From Stutzerimonas stutzeri (lineage in GTDB: Bacteria > Pseudomonadota > Gammaproteobacteria > Pseudomonadales > Pseudomonadaceae): 64,000 bases of DNA. Positions 1-8,723 of this stretch are shown here, piece by piece. Under the pieces are notes generated by a model. That model searched no databases. It had not been told where the DNA came from and was given only the letters and a program-made list of their open reading frames with translations. Where the stretch lies: assembly GCA_002339675.1 (NCBI GenBank), contig DDKB01000020.1, positions 39,031 through 103,030 on the forward strand. Reading direction: 5' to 3'. Each line of letters opens with the position of its first letter. Within the stretch, counting starts at the first letter, position 1. Both the position numbers and the translations under genes were made by a program.

Positions 1-1
1 G

Positions 2-1972
2 CAGCACGAGCAGACCGAGACCTGGCTGAATTTCGGCAACCCCTGGGAGTTCGAGCGGCCCGAGGTCACCTACCTGATCGGCTTTGGCGGCAGCTTGGCG
101 GCGGTGCCGTCGGACGGTTCCGGCCAGGACCAGCCCAAGCATTTCTGGCATTGGGCCGAAGGGGTGCGGGCGATCGCCTACGACACGCCGGTGGTGGGCT
201 GGCGCGGTGCCAGCGTCAACACCCTGCGCCTGTGGCGCGCGCGCGCCGAGGCGGATTTTCATCTCGAGCGCTTCAACGCCGGCGATCACATCGGCGCGGT
301 CGCCGAGGAGGCGCGCGCCGAGAGCATTTCCCGCGTGCTGTACCCGGCCGACAGCACTGAAGCCGGCCAGGAGCTGCGCCTGCGCCAGGAGTACTTCTTT
401 GTCGCTGCCTCGCTGCAGGACCTGCTGCGGCGCCACCTCGACCAGCGCGGCACTCTGATGAACCTGCCGGAATTCGCCGCGATCCAGCTCAACGATACGC
501 ACCCGGCAATCGCCGTGGCCGAGCTGATGCGGCTGCTGGTCGACGTGCAGGACATCCCCTGGCGCAAGGCCTGGGAACTGACCGTCGGCACGCTGTCCTA
601 CACCAACCACACGCTGCTGCCCGAGGCCCTCGAGACCTGGCCGGTGGGGCTGATGGAACGTCTGCTGCCACGCCACATGCAGATCATCTACCTGATCAAC
701 GCGCAGCATCTCGATGCCTTGCGCGAGCGTGGCATCCACGACCTCAACCTGCTGCGCTCGGTCTCGCTGATCGAAGAAGGCCACGGCCGTCGCGTGCGCA
801 TGGGCAACCTGGCCTTCCTCGGCTCGCATTGCGTCAACGGCGTGTCGGCGCTGCACACGGGGCTCATGCGCGAAACGGTCTTCACTGACCTGCACTCGCT
901 CTATCCCAAGCGGATCAGCAACAAGACCAACGGCATCACATTTCGCCGCTGGCTGTACCAGTCCAACCCGCAGCTGACCCGACTGCTCGTCGAGCATGTC
1001 GGGGAAGAACTGCTCGATTCGCCGGAAACGCTGTTGCGCCAGCTCGAGCCGTTTGCCGAGCAGCCCGATTTCCGCGCGCGTTTCGCCGCACAGCGGCTGG
1101 AGAACAAGCAGTTGCTGGCGCGGATGATCCAGGAGCGGCTGGGTATCACTGTCGACCCGCGCGCGCTGTTCGACGTGCACGTCAAACGCATCCATGAGTA
1201 CAAGCGCCAGCTGCTCAACCTGTTGCACACCGTCGCGCTCTACCACGCGATCCGCGCCGATCCGGGCGGCCACTGGGTGCCGCGGGTGAAGATCTTCGCC
1301 GGCAAGGCGGCGGCCAGCTACCACACGGCAAAACTCATCATCAAACTGACCAACGACATTGTCCGGGCGATCAACGATGACCCGACCGTACGTGGCCTGC
1401 TCAAGGTGGTGTTCCTGCCGAACTACAACGTCAGCCTCGCCGAGCGGATCATCCCGGCGGCGGACCTCTCCGAGCAGATCTCCACCGCGGGGCTGGAGGC
1501 GTCGGGCACCAGTAACATGAAGTTCGCCCTCAACGGCGCGCTGACCATTGGCACGCTGGACGGGGCGAACGTCGAGATGTCCGAGCAGATTGGGCGCGAA
1601 CACATGTTCATCTTCGGCATGACCGCGCAGGAGGTCGAGGCGCGCAAGCAGGCCAACGAGTACAACGCTGAAGCCACTATCATTGAGTCGCCGCGGCTTA
1701 ACGAGGTGCTGATGTCGATCCGCAACGGGGCGTTCTCGGCCGACGACCCGGCGCGCTACACGGCGCTGATCGACGGGCTCAAGTGGCACGACACCTTCAT
1801 GGTCTGCGCGGATTTCGAGGCCTACTGGAAGGCTCAGCTGGACGTCGAGGCGCGCTGGCGCGACGCTGACAGCTGGTGGCGTTCGGCGGTGTTGAACACG
1901 GCGCGCACTGGCTGGTTCTCGTCGGACCGGACCATCCGCGAGTACGCGCAGGAGATCTGGAAGGTGCTCTGA
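2..1972 (+). CDS. glgP: Glycogen/maltodextrin phosphorylase, 5'-truncated by the window edge
   Basis: Releases glucose-1-phosphate from alpha-1,4-glucans using pyridoxal phosphate; cytoplasmic. The frame is open from base 2 (QHEQTETWLNFGNPWEF), so the start lies outside the window; 656 codons of an expected ~815 remain. The family core is intact: NPWEFERPEV near the edge, IQLNDTHPAIA, and the PLP-binding block EASGTSNMKFALNGALTIGT, whose lysine codon is at 1520-1522. The C-terminus ends normally with a TGA at 1970-1972. An ATG-less reading from the TTG at 95 would cut into conserved sequence and is not the true start. It is followed 158 bases later by fbp on the same strand, a sensible pairing of glycogen breakdown and gluconeogenesis. 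Confidence 0.95.
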   Translation, partial: QHEQTETWLNFGNPWEFERPEVTYLIGFGGSLAAVPSDGSGQDQPKHFWHWAEGVRAIAYDTPVVGWRGASVNTLRLWRARAEADFHLERFNAGDHIGAVAEEARAESISRVLYPADSTEAGQELRLRQEYFFVAASLQDLLRRHLDQRGTLMNLPEFAAIQLNDTHPAIAVAELMRLLVDVQDIPWRKAWELTVGTLSYTNHTLLPEALETWPVGLMERLLPRHMQIIYLINAQHLDALRERGIHDLNLLRSVSLIEEGHGRRVRMGNLAFLGSHCVNGVSALHTGLMRETVFTDLHSLYPKRISNKTNGITFRRWLYQSNPQLTRLLVEHVGEELLDSPETLLRQLEPFAEQPDFRARFAAQRLENKQLLARMIQERLGITVDPRALFDVHVKRIHEYKRQLLNLLHTVALYHAIRADPGGHWVPRVKIFAGKAAASYHTAKLIIKLTNDIVRAINDDPTVRGLLKVVFLPNYNVSLAERIIPAADLSEQISTAGLEASGTSNMKFALNGALTIGTLDGANVEMSEQIGREHMFIFGMTAQEVEARKQANEYNAEATIIESPRLNEVLMSIRNGAFSADDPARYTALIDGLKWHDTFMVCADFEAYWKAQLDVEARWRDADSWWRSAVLNTARTGWFSSDRTIREYAQEIWKVL

Positions 1973-2130
1973 AAGCAGACGGGACGGGCGCGCAGGCGTG
2001 GCGGCGAGAGCGGCTGCAGGCACTTTGCCGCTGCGCTGAACTCTGCGGGGACTGGGCGGGTCTGAGGGAAGGTTAGTTTCCCCCTGGCCTGCTAAACTGC
2101 GCGGGTTTTTCCATCCTCCGGAGCCATCCC

Positions 2131-3141
2131 ATGTCACGCGTAACCCTGAGTCGCTACCTGATCGAGCAGACCCGCAGCAACAACACCCCTGCCGATCTGC
2201 GCTTCCTTATCGAGGTGGTGGCCCGAGCGTGCAAGGAGATCAGCCACGCCGTGTCCAAGGGCGCGCTGGGCGGTGTGCTCGGCTCGACCGAAACGGAGAA
2301 CATCCAGGGCGAAGTGCAGAAGAAGCTCGACGTGCTGTCCAACGAGATCCTGCTGGAAGCCAACGAGTGGGGCGGCCACCTGGCTGGCATGGCCTCGGAG
2401 GAGATGGACAACGCCTACCAGATACCCGGCAAGTACCCCAAGGGCGCCTACCTGCTGGTGTTCGACCCGCTGGACGGCTCGAGCAACATTGACGTCAACG
2501 TGTCGGTCGGCACCATCTTCTCGGTGTTGCGCTGCCCCGGCGAGTGCTTTACCCAGAACGATGCGCTCGGCGAGGAAGCCTTCCTGCAACCGGGCACCCG
2601 CCAGGTCGCCGCCGGCTACGCGATCTACGGACCGCAGACTATGCTGATCCTGACGCTGGGCAATGGCGTGATGGGCTTTACCCTCGACCGCGAGCTCGGC
2701 AGCTTCGTGCTGACCCACGAGAACCTGCGCGTGCCGGAATCCACCGGCGAATTCGCCATCAACATGTCCAACCAGCGCCACTGGGAAGCCCCGGTGCAGC
2801 GCTACGTCAGTGAGTTGCTCGACGGCGCCGAGGGGCCGCTGAACAAGAACTACAACATGCGCTGGATCGCCTCGATGGTGGCCGACGTGCACCGCATCCT
2901 GACCCGCGGTGGCGTCTTCATGTATCCGCGCGATTCGCGCGAGCCGGGCAAGGCCGGCAAGCTGCGCCTGATGTACGAGGCCAACCCGATGTCCTTCATC
3001 ATCGAGCAGGCCGGGGGCGCCGCCACCAACGGTACCGAGCGCATCCTCGACATCAAGCCCGAGTCGCTGCATCAGCGCGTGCCGGTGTTCCTCGGCTCGA
3101 AGGAAGAGGTCGATCGCGTCACCGGTTACCACCGGGGCTGA
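2131..3141 (+). CDS. fbp: Class I fructose-1,6-bisphosphatase
   Basis: Hydrolyses fructose-1,6-bisphosphate to fructose-6-phosphate, the committed gluconeogenic step; Mg-dependent, cytoplasmic. The product has 336 aa, the normal class I length. Visible signatures are the metal-binding ASEEMD (residues 88-93) and DPLDGSSNID (112-121), and the substrate-site region KLRLMYEANPMSFIIEQAGG near the C-terminus. The ATG at 2131 has CTCCGGAG upstream at a somewhat long spacing. Its stop overlaps the start of the next gene by one base (TGATG), indicating translational coupling. Confidence 0.96.
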   Translation: MSRVTLSRYLIEQTRSNNTPADLRFLIEVVARACKEISHAVSKGALGGVLGSTETENIQGEVQKKLDVLSNEILLEANEWGGHLAGMASEEMDNAYQIPGKYPKGAYLLVFDPLDGSSNIDVNVSVGTIFSVLRCPGECFTQNDALGEEAFLQPGTRQVAAGYAIYGPQTMLILTLGNGVMGFTLDRELGSFVLTHENLRVPESTGEFAINMSNQRHWEAPVQRYVSELLDGAEGPLNKNYNMRWIASMVADVHRILTRGGVFMYPRDSREPGKAGKLRLMYEANPMSFIIEQAGGAATNGTERILDIKPESLHQRVPVFLGSKEEVDRVTGYHRG

Positions 3142-3746
3142 TGATGGCGGCGCCCTGGACGGATCTGCTGGACTGGTGGTTCGGCGGGGGCGCCACTGCC
3201 AAGGCCATCGCCGAGGAGAAAAGCGGACTCTGGTTCGGCTACAAGCCGGAGCAGGATGCCCAGGCGCGCGAGCGCTTCGGTGCGCAGGTCGAGCAAGCCC
3301 TGGATGGCGGTCTCGACGCCTGGGCCGAATCACCGGATGGCTGGCTGGCCCTGGTGCTGTTGCTCGATCAGCTGCCGCGCATGATCCACCGTGCAACCCC
3401 GCGTGCCTTCGCCGGCGATGCCCGCGCGCTGCAGCTGGTGCGCGAAGGCATGGCTCAGGGTGGCGACATGCTGTTGTCGCCGATCCAGCGGGTGTTCATC
3501 TACCTGGTGCTCGAGCACGCCGAGCACTTGGGCATGCAGGATCAGGCGGTGGTCCAGTTCGAGCGCCTGCTCGGCATCGCCCCGGATGAGGAGCGGGAAC
3601 TGTTCCGGGGGTTTCTCGATTTCGCCGAGCGGCATCGGCAGGTGATTGCCCGCTTCGGGCGCTTTCCCCACCGCAACGAAGCGCTCGGCCGGCCGTCCAC
3701 AGACGCCGAGCAGGCCTTTCTGCGCGAGCCGGGCTCGCGCTTCTGA
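3141..3746 (+). CDS. DUF924 family protein (TPR-like, function unknown)
   Basis: A 201-aa soluble protein starting WTDLLDWWFGG and containing DQLPRMIHRATPRAFAGDARAL, the hallmark of the DUF924 (YPO3515-like) alpha-helical family, which is predicted to form TPR-like repeats. Other family features are FIYLVLEHAEHL and GRFPHRNEALGR. No enzymatic role is established for the family. The first ATG (3141) overlaps the fbp stop by one base, and a second ATG follows immediately at 3144; either could be used. Operon position with fbp implies co-expression but says little about function. Confidence 0.9.
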   Translation: MMAAPWTDLLDWWFGGGATAKAIAEEKSGLWFGYKPEQDAQARERFGAQVEQALDGGLDAWAESPDGWLALVLLLDQLPRMIHRATPRAFAGDARALQLVREGMAQGGDMLLSPIQRVFIYLVLEHAEHLGMQDQAVVQFERLLGIAPDEERELFRGFLDFAERHRQVIARFGRFPHRNEALGRPSTDAEQAFLREPGSRF

Positions 3747-3851
3747 CCGGCGTGAGCGAAGGAACCTTCGCCGGCCGCCTGCTTCCTACACTTATATAAC
3801 CGGCGCGGCCAAGCATGGGCAGCGGCCGCAACCAGCCAGAAGGAAACCCTC

Positions 3852-4106
3852 ATGTCGTTGCGTCATCTATCGCTGCTTGCCGTTGTCGGTCTGCTGGCAG
3901 CCTGCAGTCCGGTAACCCAGGAGAACTTCGCCAAACTGCACGCCGGCATGGCGCGCAGCGAGGTCGAGGCGCTGCTCGGCAAGCCGGGCGAATGTGCCGG
4001 CGCGCTGGGCATGTCGAGCTGCACCTGGGGGCAAAAGAACCGCTTCATCAGCGTCCAGTTCGCCGGTGACAAGGTGATGATGTTTTCCGGCCAAGGTCTG
4101 AAATAG
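3852..4106 (+). CDS. Small lipoprotein with a SmpA/BamE-like fold signature
   Basis: An 84-aa predicted lipoprotein: hydrophobic signal HLSLLAVVGLLAAC with the lipobox cysteine at residue 17, followed by a short domain with KLHAGMARSEVEALLGKPGEC. That L..GM..SEVE.LLG.P pattern is the first helix-turn of BamE/SmpA-like (DUF3862) proteins. It is too short to be BamE itself. GAAGGA lies ahead of the ATG with good spacing. Three further cysteines could form a disulfide. Only 8 bases separate it from the lipocalin gene, so the two lipoproteins are co-transcribed. Role unknown, probably envelope-associated. Confidence 0.85.
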   Translation: MSLRHLSLLAVVGLLAACSPVTQENFAKLHAGMARSEVEALLGKPGECAGALGMSSCTWGQKNRFISVQFAGDKVMMFSGQGLK

Positions 4107-4114
4107 GAGGGCGT

Positions 4115-4660
4115 ATGCGCCTGTTGATCCTGTTGTGTAGCATCCTGCTGCTGGCCGCCTGCGCAGGCTCTTCGTCCGAGCGCGGCGAGCCGGATACCGT
4201 CGGCCGGGTGGATCTGCAGCGCTACCAGGGCACTTGGTATGAGTTGGCGCGCCTGCCGATGTTCTTTCAGCGCAACTGCGTGCGGTCGCAGGCCGAATAC
4301 CGGCTGCGCGACGACGGTCGCCTGGCGGTAAACAACCGTTGCGAGACCACGTCCGGCGAATGGGAGCAGGCCAGCGGCGAGGCGTTCGCGCAGCAGCCAG
4401 GCGAGACCGACAAGCTCTGGGTGCGCTTCGACAACTGGTTCAGCAAGCTCTTTCCCTGGCTGACCAAGGGCGATTACTGGATCCTCTATCTGCCCGATGA
4501 CTACAGCGTGGCGCTGGTCGGCAGCCCCGACCGCGACTACCTCTGGCTGCTTTCGCGCACCGAGCAGGTCGGTTCGGCGACTCGCGAGCGGCTGCTCGAC
4601 GAAGCCCGCGCGCGGGGCTACGACACCGACAAGCTGATCTGGCGCGGCGAGTCGAACTGA
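4115..4660 (+). CDS. blc: Bacterial lipocalin, outer-membrane lipoprotein (Blc-type)
   Basis: Lipocalins bind lysophospholipids and fatty acids; bacterial Blc is anchored in the outer membrane and is linked to envelope stress. The 181-aa product has a lipoprotein signal (LLILLCSILLLAAC, Cys 16) and the lipocalin first motif YQGTWYELARLPMFFQRNC (G-x-W). It also has CVRSQAEYRLRDDGRLAVNN and the third motif GSPDRDYLWLLSRT. Length and motifs match Blc. AGGAGGGCGT precedes the ATG and overlaps the end of the preceding gene region. The gene is co-transcribed with the upstream small lipoprotein. Confidence 0.93.
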   Translation: MRLLILLCSILLLAACAGSSSERGEPDTVGRVDLQRYQGTWYELARLPMFFQRNCVRSQAEYRLRDDGRLAVNNRCETTSGEWEQASGEAFAQQPGETDKLWVRFDNWFSKLFPWLTKGDYWILYLPDDYSVALVGSPDRDYLWLLSRTEQVGSATRERLLDEARARGYDTDKLIWRGESN

Positions 4661-4815
4661 AGCGCGGCGAAGCGGGGCCAGCCGGGGCTCCGCCGCTGCC
4701 GGCTTGGCCGCCGCGGCTAATTTCCCGCAGGGCATGCCGAACCTCTCGATCCCCGTTATGATGCCGGAAACGTCCGGCGGGCCCCCGAGCCCGCGCACCG
4801 ATCATGGAGTGTGCC
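4661..4815 (+). other. Intergenic gap with GC-rich hairpin
   Basis: Between the lipocalin gene and pip. An imperfect inverted repeat (GCCAGCCGG at 4677-4685 with CCGGCTTGGC at 4699-4708) can form a hairpin but has no following T-run, so it is at best a weak terminator. A purine-rich GGAG at 4807-4810 serves the ATG at 4816. Confidence 0.4.
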
Positions 4816-5787
4816 ATGCAGACCTTGTACCCGGAGATCAAACCCTACGCACGGCATGAGCTGGCGGTCGAAGCGCCGCATGTGCTTTACGTCGACGAGA
4901 GTGGGTCGCCGGAAGGTCTGCCGGTGATCTTCGTCCACGGCGGCCCAGGTGGCGGCTGCGATGCCCTGAGCCGTCGCTTCTTCGATCCCAACCTGTACCG
5001 GATCATCACCTTCGACCAGCGTGGCTGCGGCCGTTCGACGCCGCATGCGAGCCTGGAAAACAACACCACGGCGCACCTGATCGCCGACATGCAGCGTATC
5101 CGCGAGTATCTCGGTGTCGACAAGTGGGTGCTGTTCGGCGGCTCCTGGGGCTCGACCCTGTCGCTGGCCTACGCCCAGGCCTTCCCGGAGCACGTGCACG
5201 CGCTGATCCTGCGCGGCGTGTTCCTCTGCCGCGAACAGGAACTGTCGTGGTTCTACCAGCAGGGTGCCAGCCGGATATTCCCCGACTACTGGCAGGACTT
5301 CGTCGCGCCGATTCCCGCCGAAGAGCGCGGCGACCTCATGCAGGCCTACTACAAGCGCCTGACCGGCACCGACCAGATCGCCCAGATGCATGCGGCCAAG
5401 GCCTGGTCCTGCTGGGAAGGGCGCACCGCGACCCTGCGCCCGAATACGCAGGTGGTCGACCGCTTCTCCGACACCCACCGGGCGTTGGCGATGGCCCGCA
5501 TCGAGTGCCATTACTTCGTCAACCAGGCGTTCCTTGAGCCGAACCAACTGCTGCGCGACGTGCATAAGGTGGCGCACCTGCCGTGCATTATCGTCCACGG
5601 CCGCTACGACGTGATCTGCCCGTTGGAAAACGCCTGGGAGCTGCACGAGGCCTGGCCGAACAGCGAGTTGCAGATCATCCGCGAGGCCGGCCATTCGGCC
5701 GCCGAGCCCGGTATCTGCGATGCGCTGGTGCGTGCCGCCGCGGATATTGCCCAGCGCCTGCTGGATCTGCCTCCCGAGGAAGCCTGA
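4816..5787 (+). CDS. pip: Prolyl aminopeptidase (proline iminopeptidase)
   Basis: Removes N-terminal proline from peptides; alpha/beta hydrolase, peptidase family S33, cytoplasmic. The 323-aa product shows the oxyanion-loop HGGPGGG (residues 41-47), the nucleophile elbow GGSWGS (Ser110), Asp265 in HGRYDVICP and His293 in EAGHS, giving a complete catalytic triad. DQRGCGRSTPHA is also typical. I chose the ATG at 4816 (MQTLYPEIKPYARHE) over an in-frame ATG at 4804, because GGAG at 4807-4810 is correctly spaced for 4816 and family proteins begin this way. The stop overlaps the dtd start (TGATG), so the pair is coupled. Confidence 0.94.
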   Translation: MQTLYPEIKPYARHELAVEAPHVLYVDESGSPEGLPVIFVHGGPGGGCDALSRRFFDPNLYRIITFDQRGCGRSTPHASLENNTTAHLIADMQRIREYLGVDKWVLFGGSWGSTLSLAYAQAFPEHVHALILRGVFLCREQELSWFYQQGASRIFPDYWQDFVAPIPAEERGDLMQAYYKRLTGTDQIAQMHAAKAWSCWEGRTATLRPNTQVVDRFSDTHRALAMARIECHYFVNQAFLEPNQLLRDVHKVAHLPCIIVHGRYDVICPLENAWELHEAWPNSELQIIREAGHSAAEPGICDALVRAAADIAQRLLDLPPEEA

Positions 5788-6224
5788 TGCGCGCATTGAT
5801 CCAGCGCGTGCGTCAGGCACGCGTCGAGGTCGATGGCGAAGTTGTCGGCTGCATCGACCAGGGGCTGCTGGCGCTGGTCGGTGTCGAGCGTGACGACGAC
5901 CAGGCGCGCGCCGACAAGCTGCTGCACAAGCTGTTGCGCTACCGTGTCTTCAGCGACGACCAAGGAAGGATGAACCGCTCGCTGCAGGATGTCGGCGGCG
6001 GGCTGCTGCTGGTGTCCCAGTTCACCCTGGCGGCGGACACCGGCAGCGGATTGCGACCCAGCTTTTCCAGCGCCGCGCCTCCGAAGACGGGCGAGGCGCT
6101 GTACGACTACCTGCTGGCGCAGGCGCGGCGCCAGCACGCGACCGTTGCCTGCGGGCGCTTCGGTGCCGACATGCAGGTGCACCTGCAGAACGACGGGCCG
6201 GTGACCTTTCTGCTGCAGAGCTGA
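5787..6224 (+). CDS. dtd: D-aminoacyl-tRNA deacylase
   Basis: Hydrolyses D-aminoacyl-tRNAs and mischarged glycyl-tRNAAla, a translation quality-control step. The 145-aa protein begins MRALIQRVRQARVEVDGEVVG and carries the two family signatures: SQFTLAADTGSGLRPSFSSA (the SQFTL block) and GADMQVHLQNDGPVT with the cross-subunit GP motif. Length is standard. The ATG overlaps the pip stop codon by one base, so the longer open frame beginning upstream at 5583 is not used. It converges on the minus-strand UPF0158 gene 18 bases away. Confidence 0.96.
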   Translation: MRALIQRVRQARVEVDGEVVGCIDQGLLALVGVERDDDQARADKLLHKLLRYRVFSDDQGRMNRSLQDVGGGLLLVSQFTLAADTGSGLRPSFSSAAPPKTGEALYDYLLAQARRQHATVACGRFGADMQVHLQNDGPVTFLLQS

Positions 6225-6242
6225 TCAGGGCGCGCCAGCCCC

Positions 6243-6662
6243 TCAGCGTCGCGACGGTTCCAGCCCGTTGTCGTGCAGCCAGGTGATCGCGTACTCGCGC
6301 AGCTGCACGGCCTGGTAGTCCTGCCATGCCTGGCGCGCATCGGGGAAATCCTCCAGCTTGAAATCGAAGGTTCGCAGCGGCTTGCGGCCCTGCAGCGCGT
6401 GGCTGAGTACGGCGTGTGCGCTCGGGTCGTGCAAGGTGAACAGGAACGCCTCGCGCATGGCGATCGATTGCGCCAGCCCGAGCGGTTCGATCGGCAGGTA
6501 GCGGTCGTCCTGCACGTCGTATTTCTCGTCCGCGCCAGGTGGTGGCTCGCCGGGAAATACCGCACGGATCTCGCCGGACTCCAGGTCCAGGTAGTGCGCG
6601 GTGGCGTCGCGGCTGTCGAGCGCATACTCCAGGCGGTGCAGGTCGATGGTCAAAGGTCGCAT
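6243..6662 (-). CDS. UPF0158 family protein, function unknown
   Basis: A 139-aa acidic protein with LEYALDSRDATAHYLDLESG, ending in a C-terminal block ALQGRKPLRTFDFKLEDFP followed by WLHDNGLEP; this layout matches the UPF0158 family of short uncharacterised bacterial proteins. I chose the ATG at 6662 (MRPLTIDLHRLEY), where family similarity begins. An in-frame ATG at 6731 would add 23 residues of no recognisable character, and neither start has a strong ribosome-binding site. It appears monocistronic and convergent with dtd. Confidence 0.75.
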   Translation of the reverse strand: MRPLTIDLHRLEYALDSRDATAHYLDLESGEIRAVFPGEPPPGADEKYDVQDDRYLPIEPLGLAQSIAMREAFLFTLHDPSAHAVLSHALQGRKPLRTFDFKLEDFPDARQAWQDYQAVQLREYAITWLHDNGLEPSRR

Positions 6663-6743
6663 GGCGATGGGCTGCCTGTAAGGATTCACAGTGTCTGACC
6701 CCGGTGTACTGTAGTCGTGCACGACGTTCATCGGTGCTGCGCC

Positions 6744-6765
6744 GGCGCCCGACGAAGCGGGCGCC
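6744..6765. repeat. Perfect GC-rich hairpin between rsmE and the UPF0158 gene
   Basis: GGCGCCCG at 6744-6751 is followed by a 6-base loop and its exact complement at 6758-6765. There is no U-tract on either side, so it may stabilise the end of the rsmE transcript rather than act as a classical terminator. The gap 6663-6823 otherwise holds only the unassigned promoter region of the UPF0158 gene. Confidence 0.45.
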
Positions 6766-6823
6766 ACGGCTGGGGCTCGTGCGCTGGCCTGCGGCCTGAT
6801 GACTCGCGCCTCGACAGCGCCCG

Positions 6824-7531
6824 CTAGAACAATCGTGCCAGCAGGGCGGGGACAGCCGATTCGACCCGCAGGATGCGCTCGCCCAGCTGCACCGGCTGCA
6901 AACCGGCCGCGGCGAGCCTGTCCACCTCGTAGGGAATCCAGCCGCCCTCGGGCCCGATGGCCAGTGTCACCGGCTCGCTCAGCGCCCGCGGGCAGGCCGG
7001 GTAATCGCCTGGATGGCCAACTAGACCCCGGGTCCCGGCGGCAAGGGCTGGCAGGCGGTCCTCGACAAAGGGCTTGAAGCGTTTCTCGATGCTGACCTCG
7101 GGCAGCAGGGTGTCTCGAGCCTGCTCCAGGCCCAGCAACAGCTGCTCGCGGATCGCCTCGGGGGCGAGGAAGGGCGTCTGCCAGAAGCTCTTTTCGACAC
7201 GATAGCTGTTGAGCAGCACCAGCCGAGGCACGCCCATCGCGGCGACCGTCTGCAGCACGCGGCGCAACATTTTCGGCCGAGGCAGCGCCAGTAGCAGCGT
7301 GACGGGCAGCTTTGGCGGCGGTGGCTGGTGCAGCTCGATGGTCAGTTCGGCTTCGTTGGTATCGAGGCGAACCAGCCGTCCGCTGCCCATGCGATCGCCC
7401 AACAGGCCGACACGCAGGGTCGCCCCGGCCTCGGCGCGGTGGACGTCATGGATGTGTTGAAGGCGCCGGTCGCGCAGCACGACCCGATCGGCGGCGACGA
7501 AGTCGGCCGCCTCCAGCAACAGCAGGTTCAC
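6824..7531 (-). CDS. rsmE: 16S rRNA (uracil-1498-N3)-methyltransferase
   Basis: Methylates N3 of U1498 in 16S rRNA using S-adenosylmethionine; SPOUT-class knotted fold. The 235-aa product has an N-terminal PUA-like half (VLRDRRLQHIHDVHRAEAG, GLLGDRMGSG) and the C-terminal SPOUT signatures LAIGPEGGWIPYEVDRL and LGERILRVESAVPALLA. Its ATG overlaps the tatC stop by four bases (ATGA), placing it at the distal end of the ubi-his-tat operon. Length is normal for RsmE. Confidence 0.94.
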   Translation of the reverse strand: MNLLLLEAADFVAADRVVLRDRRLQHIHDVHRAEAGATLRVGLLGDRMGSGRLVRLDTNEAELTIELHQPPPPKLPVTLLLALPRPKMLRRVLQTVAAMGVPRLVLLNSYRVEKSFWQTPFLAPEAIREQLLLGLEQARDTLLPEVSIEKRFKPFVEDRLPALAAGTRGLVGHPGDYPACPRALSEPVTLAIGPEGGWIPYEVDRLAAAGLQPVQLGERILRVESAVPALLARLF

Positions 7532-8337
7532 GGGCGCGGTGCGGGCGGCTGGTTGCCGGGCTGCGGTTGCTCATCCTCGGCATCGGCGTCGCCGCGGAAA
7601 CCCTCTTCGCGCTGCTTGACCATGCTGCCGCAGATCAGCCCGGCCTCGAACAGCAGCCACATGGGGATCGCCAGTAGTGCCTGGGAAAACACGTCCGGCG
7701 GGGTCAGCACCATGCCGATCACGAAGCAGCCGACGACGACGTAGGGCCGGCTCTTGCGTAGGCTCGCGACGTCGACGATACCGACCCAGATCAGTAGGAA
7801 GGTCGCCACCGGAATCTCGAATGCGACTCCGAAGGCGAAGAACAGGGTTAGCACGAAATCCAGGTACTGGCCGATGTCCGTCATCATCGCCACGCCTTCG
7901 GGGGTCACGCTGGCGAAAAAGCCGAACATGATCGGGAACACGACGAAGTACGCGAAGGCCATGCCGCCGTAGAACAGCAGGATGCTGGAGATCAGCAACG
8001 GCACGGCGACGCGCTTCTCGTGCTTGTACAGGCCCGGTGCGATGAAACTCCAGATCTGGTGCAGGATCACCGGCATCGAGAGGAACAGCGCCACCATCAT
8101 GGTCAGTTTGAAGGGCGTCAGGAATGGCGAGGCCACGCCTGTGGCGATCATCGTGGCGCCTTCGGGCAGGTAGGCGCGCAGCGGTGCGGCCACCAGCGCG
8201 TAGATCTGCTGGGAGAAATAGAACAGCCCGCCGAACAGCAGCAGAATGGCGACCACGCACCGCAGCAGTCGCTTGCGCAGCTCGGTCAGGTGCGCGACCA
8301 GCGGCATTTCCTGATCGTCGATGGATGTCTTGCTCAT
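7528..8337 (-). CDS. tatC: Sec-independent protein translocase subunit TatC
   Basis: TatC is the multispanning receptor of the twin-arginine export system; with TatB it binds twin-arginine signal peptides. The 269-aa protein has the signature N-terminus PLVAHLTELRKRLL, six predicted transmembrane helices, and the conserved loop FLTPFKLTMMVALFLSMPVI. The C-terminal tail after about residue 240 is charged and proline-rich. The ATG overlaps the tatB stop by four bases and its stop overlaps rsmE by four, so the genes are translationally coupled. Confidence 0.97.
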   Translation of the reverse strand: MSKTSIDDQEMPLVAHLTELRKRLLRCVVAILLLFGGLFYFSQQIYALVAAPLRAYLPEGATMIATGVASPFLTPFKLTMMVALFLSMPVILHQIWSFIAPGLYKHEKRVAVPLLISSILLFYGGMAFAYFVVFPIMFGFFASVTPEGVAMMTDIGQYLDFVLTLFFAFGVAFEIPVATFLLIWVGIVDVASLRKSRPYVVVGCFVIGMVLTPPDVFSQALLAIPMWLLFEAGLICGSMVKQREEGFRGDADAEDEQPQPGNQPPAPRP

Positions 8338-8720
8338 GGTTCAGGCGATCGGTCCGGGCGGGGTACGGGGGTGGTGTCGACGGGTTGGGCCTCGCTCGTC
8401 GGGGCGCTCAGGTCGCTGGCCTCGGGCGGGGGCGTCGCCGACTGCGGGGAGGGCGCGCTGGCGTTGCCCGGTGCGCTGGGCATGATGCTTTGCTTCATCT
8501 CCCGCTCGAGGTCGAGGATCCGCTCGTTATGCAGCTGCCGGCGAATCTCGTCGGCGCCGATCTCGCGCTCGACCTCGGCCTTGATGTTGGCGAAGCTGCG
8601 CTTGGCCCGGCCTACCCACAGGCCTGCCGTGCGGACCGCGCCCGGCAGGCGCTCCGGTCCGAGGACCACCAGTGCCACTAGGCCGATCAGCAGCAGTTCG
8701 GTGAAGCCGATATCGAACAT
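8334..8720 (-). CDS. tatB: Sec-independent protein translocase subunit TatB
   Basis: Partner of TatC in twin-arginine signal-peptide recognition. The 128-aa product begins MFDIGFTELLLIGLVALVVLGPERLP, the defining TatB N-terminus: a transmembrane helix, the GPERLP hinge, then an amphipathic helix. An acidic/proline-rich unstructured tail follows (about residues 85-128). It lies 3 bases after tatA and overlaps tatC by four. Confidence 0.96.
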   Translation of the reverse strand: MFDIGFTELLLIGLVALVVLGPERLPGAVRTAGLWVGRAKRSFANIKAEVEREIGADEIRRQLHNERILDLEREMKQSIMPSAPGNASAPSPQSATPPPEASDLSAPTSEAQPVDTTPVPRPDRSPEP

Positions 8721-8723
8721 GAA

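Noticed and set aside
2134..3396. 420-codon open frame on the minus strand opposite fbp
   Set aside because: It mirrors fbp, which has full family motifs; the translation is Arg/His/Val-rich shadow sequence typical of high-GC antisense frames.
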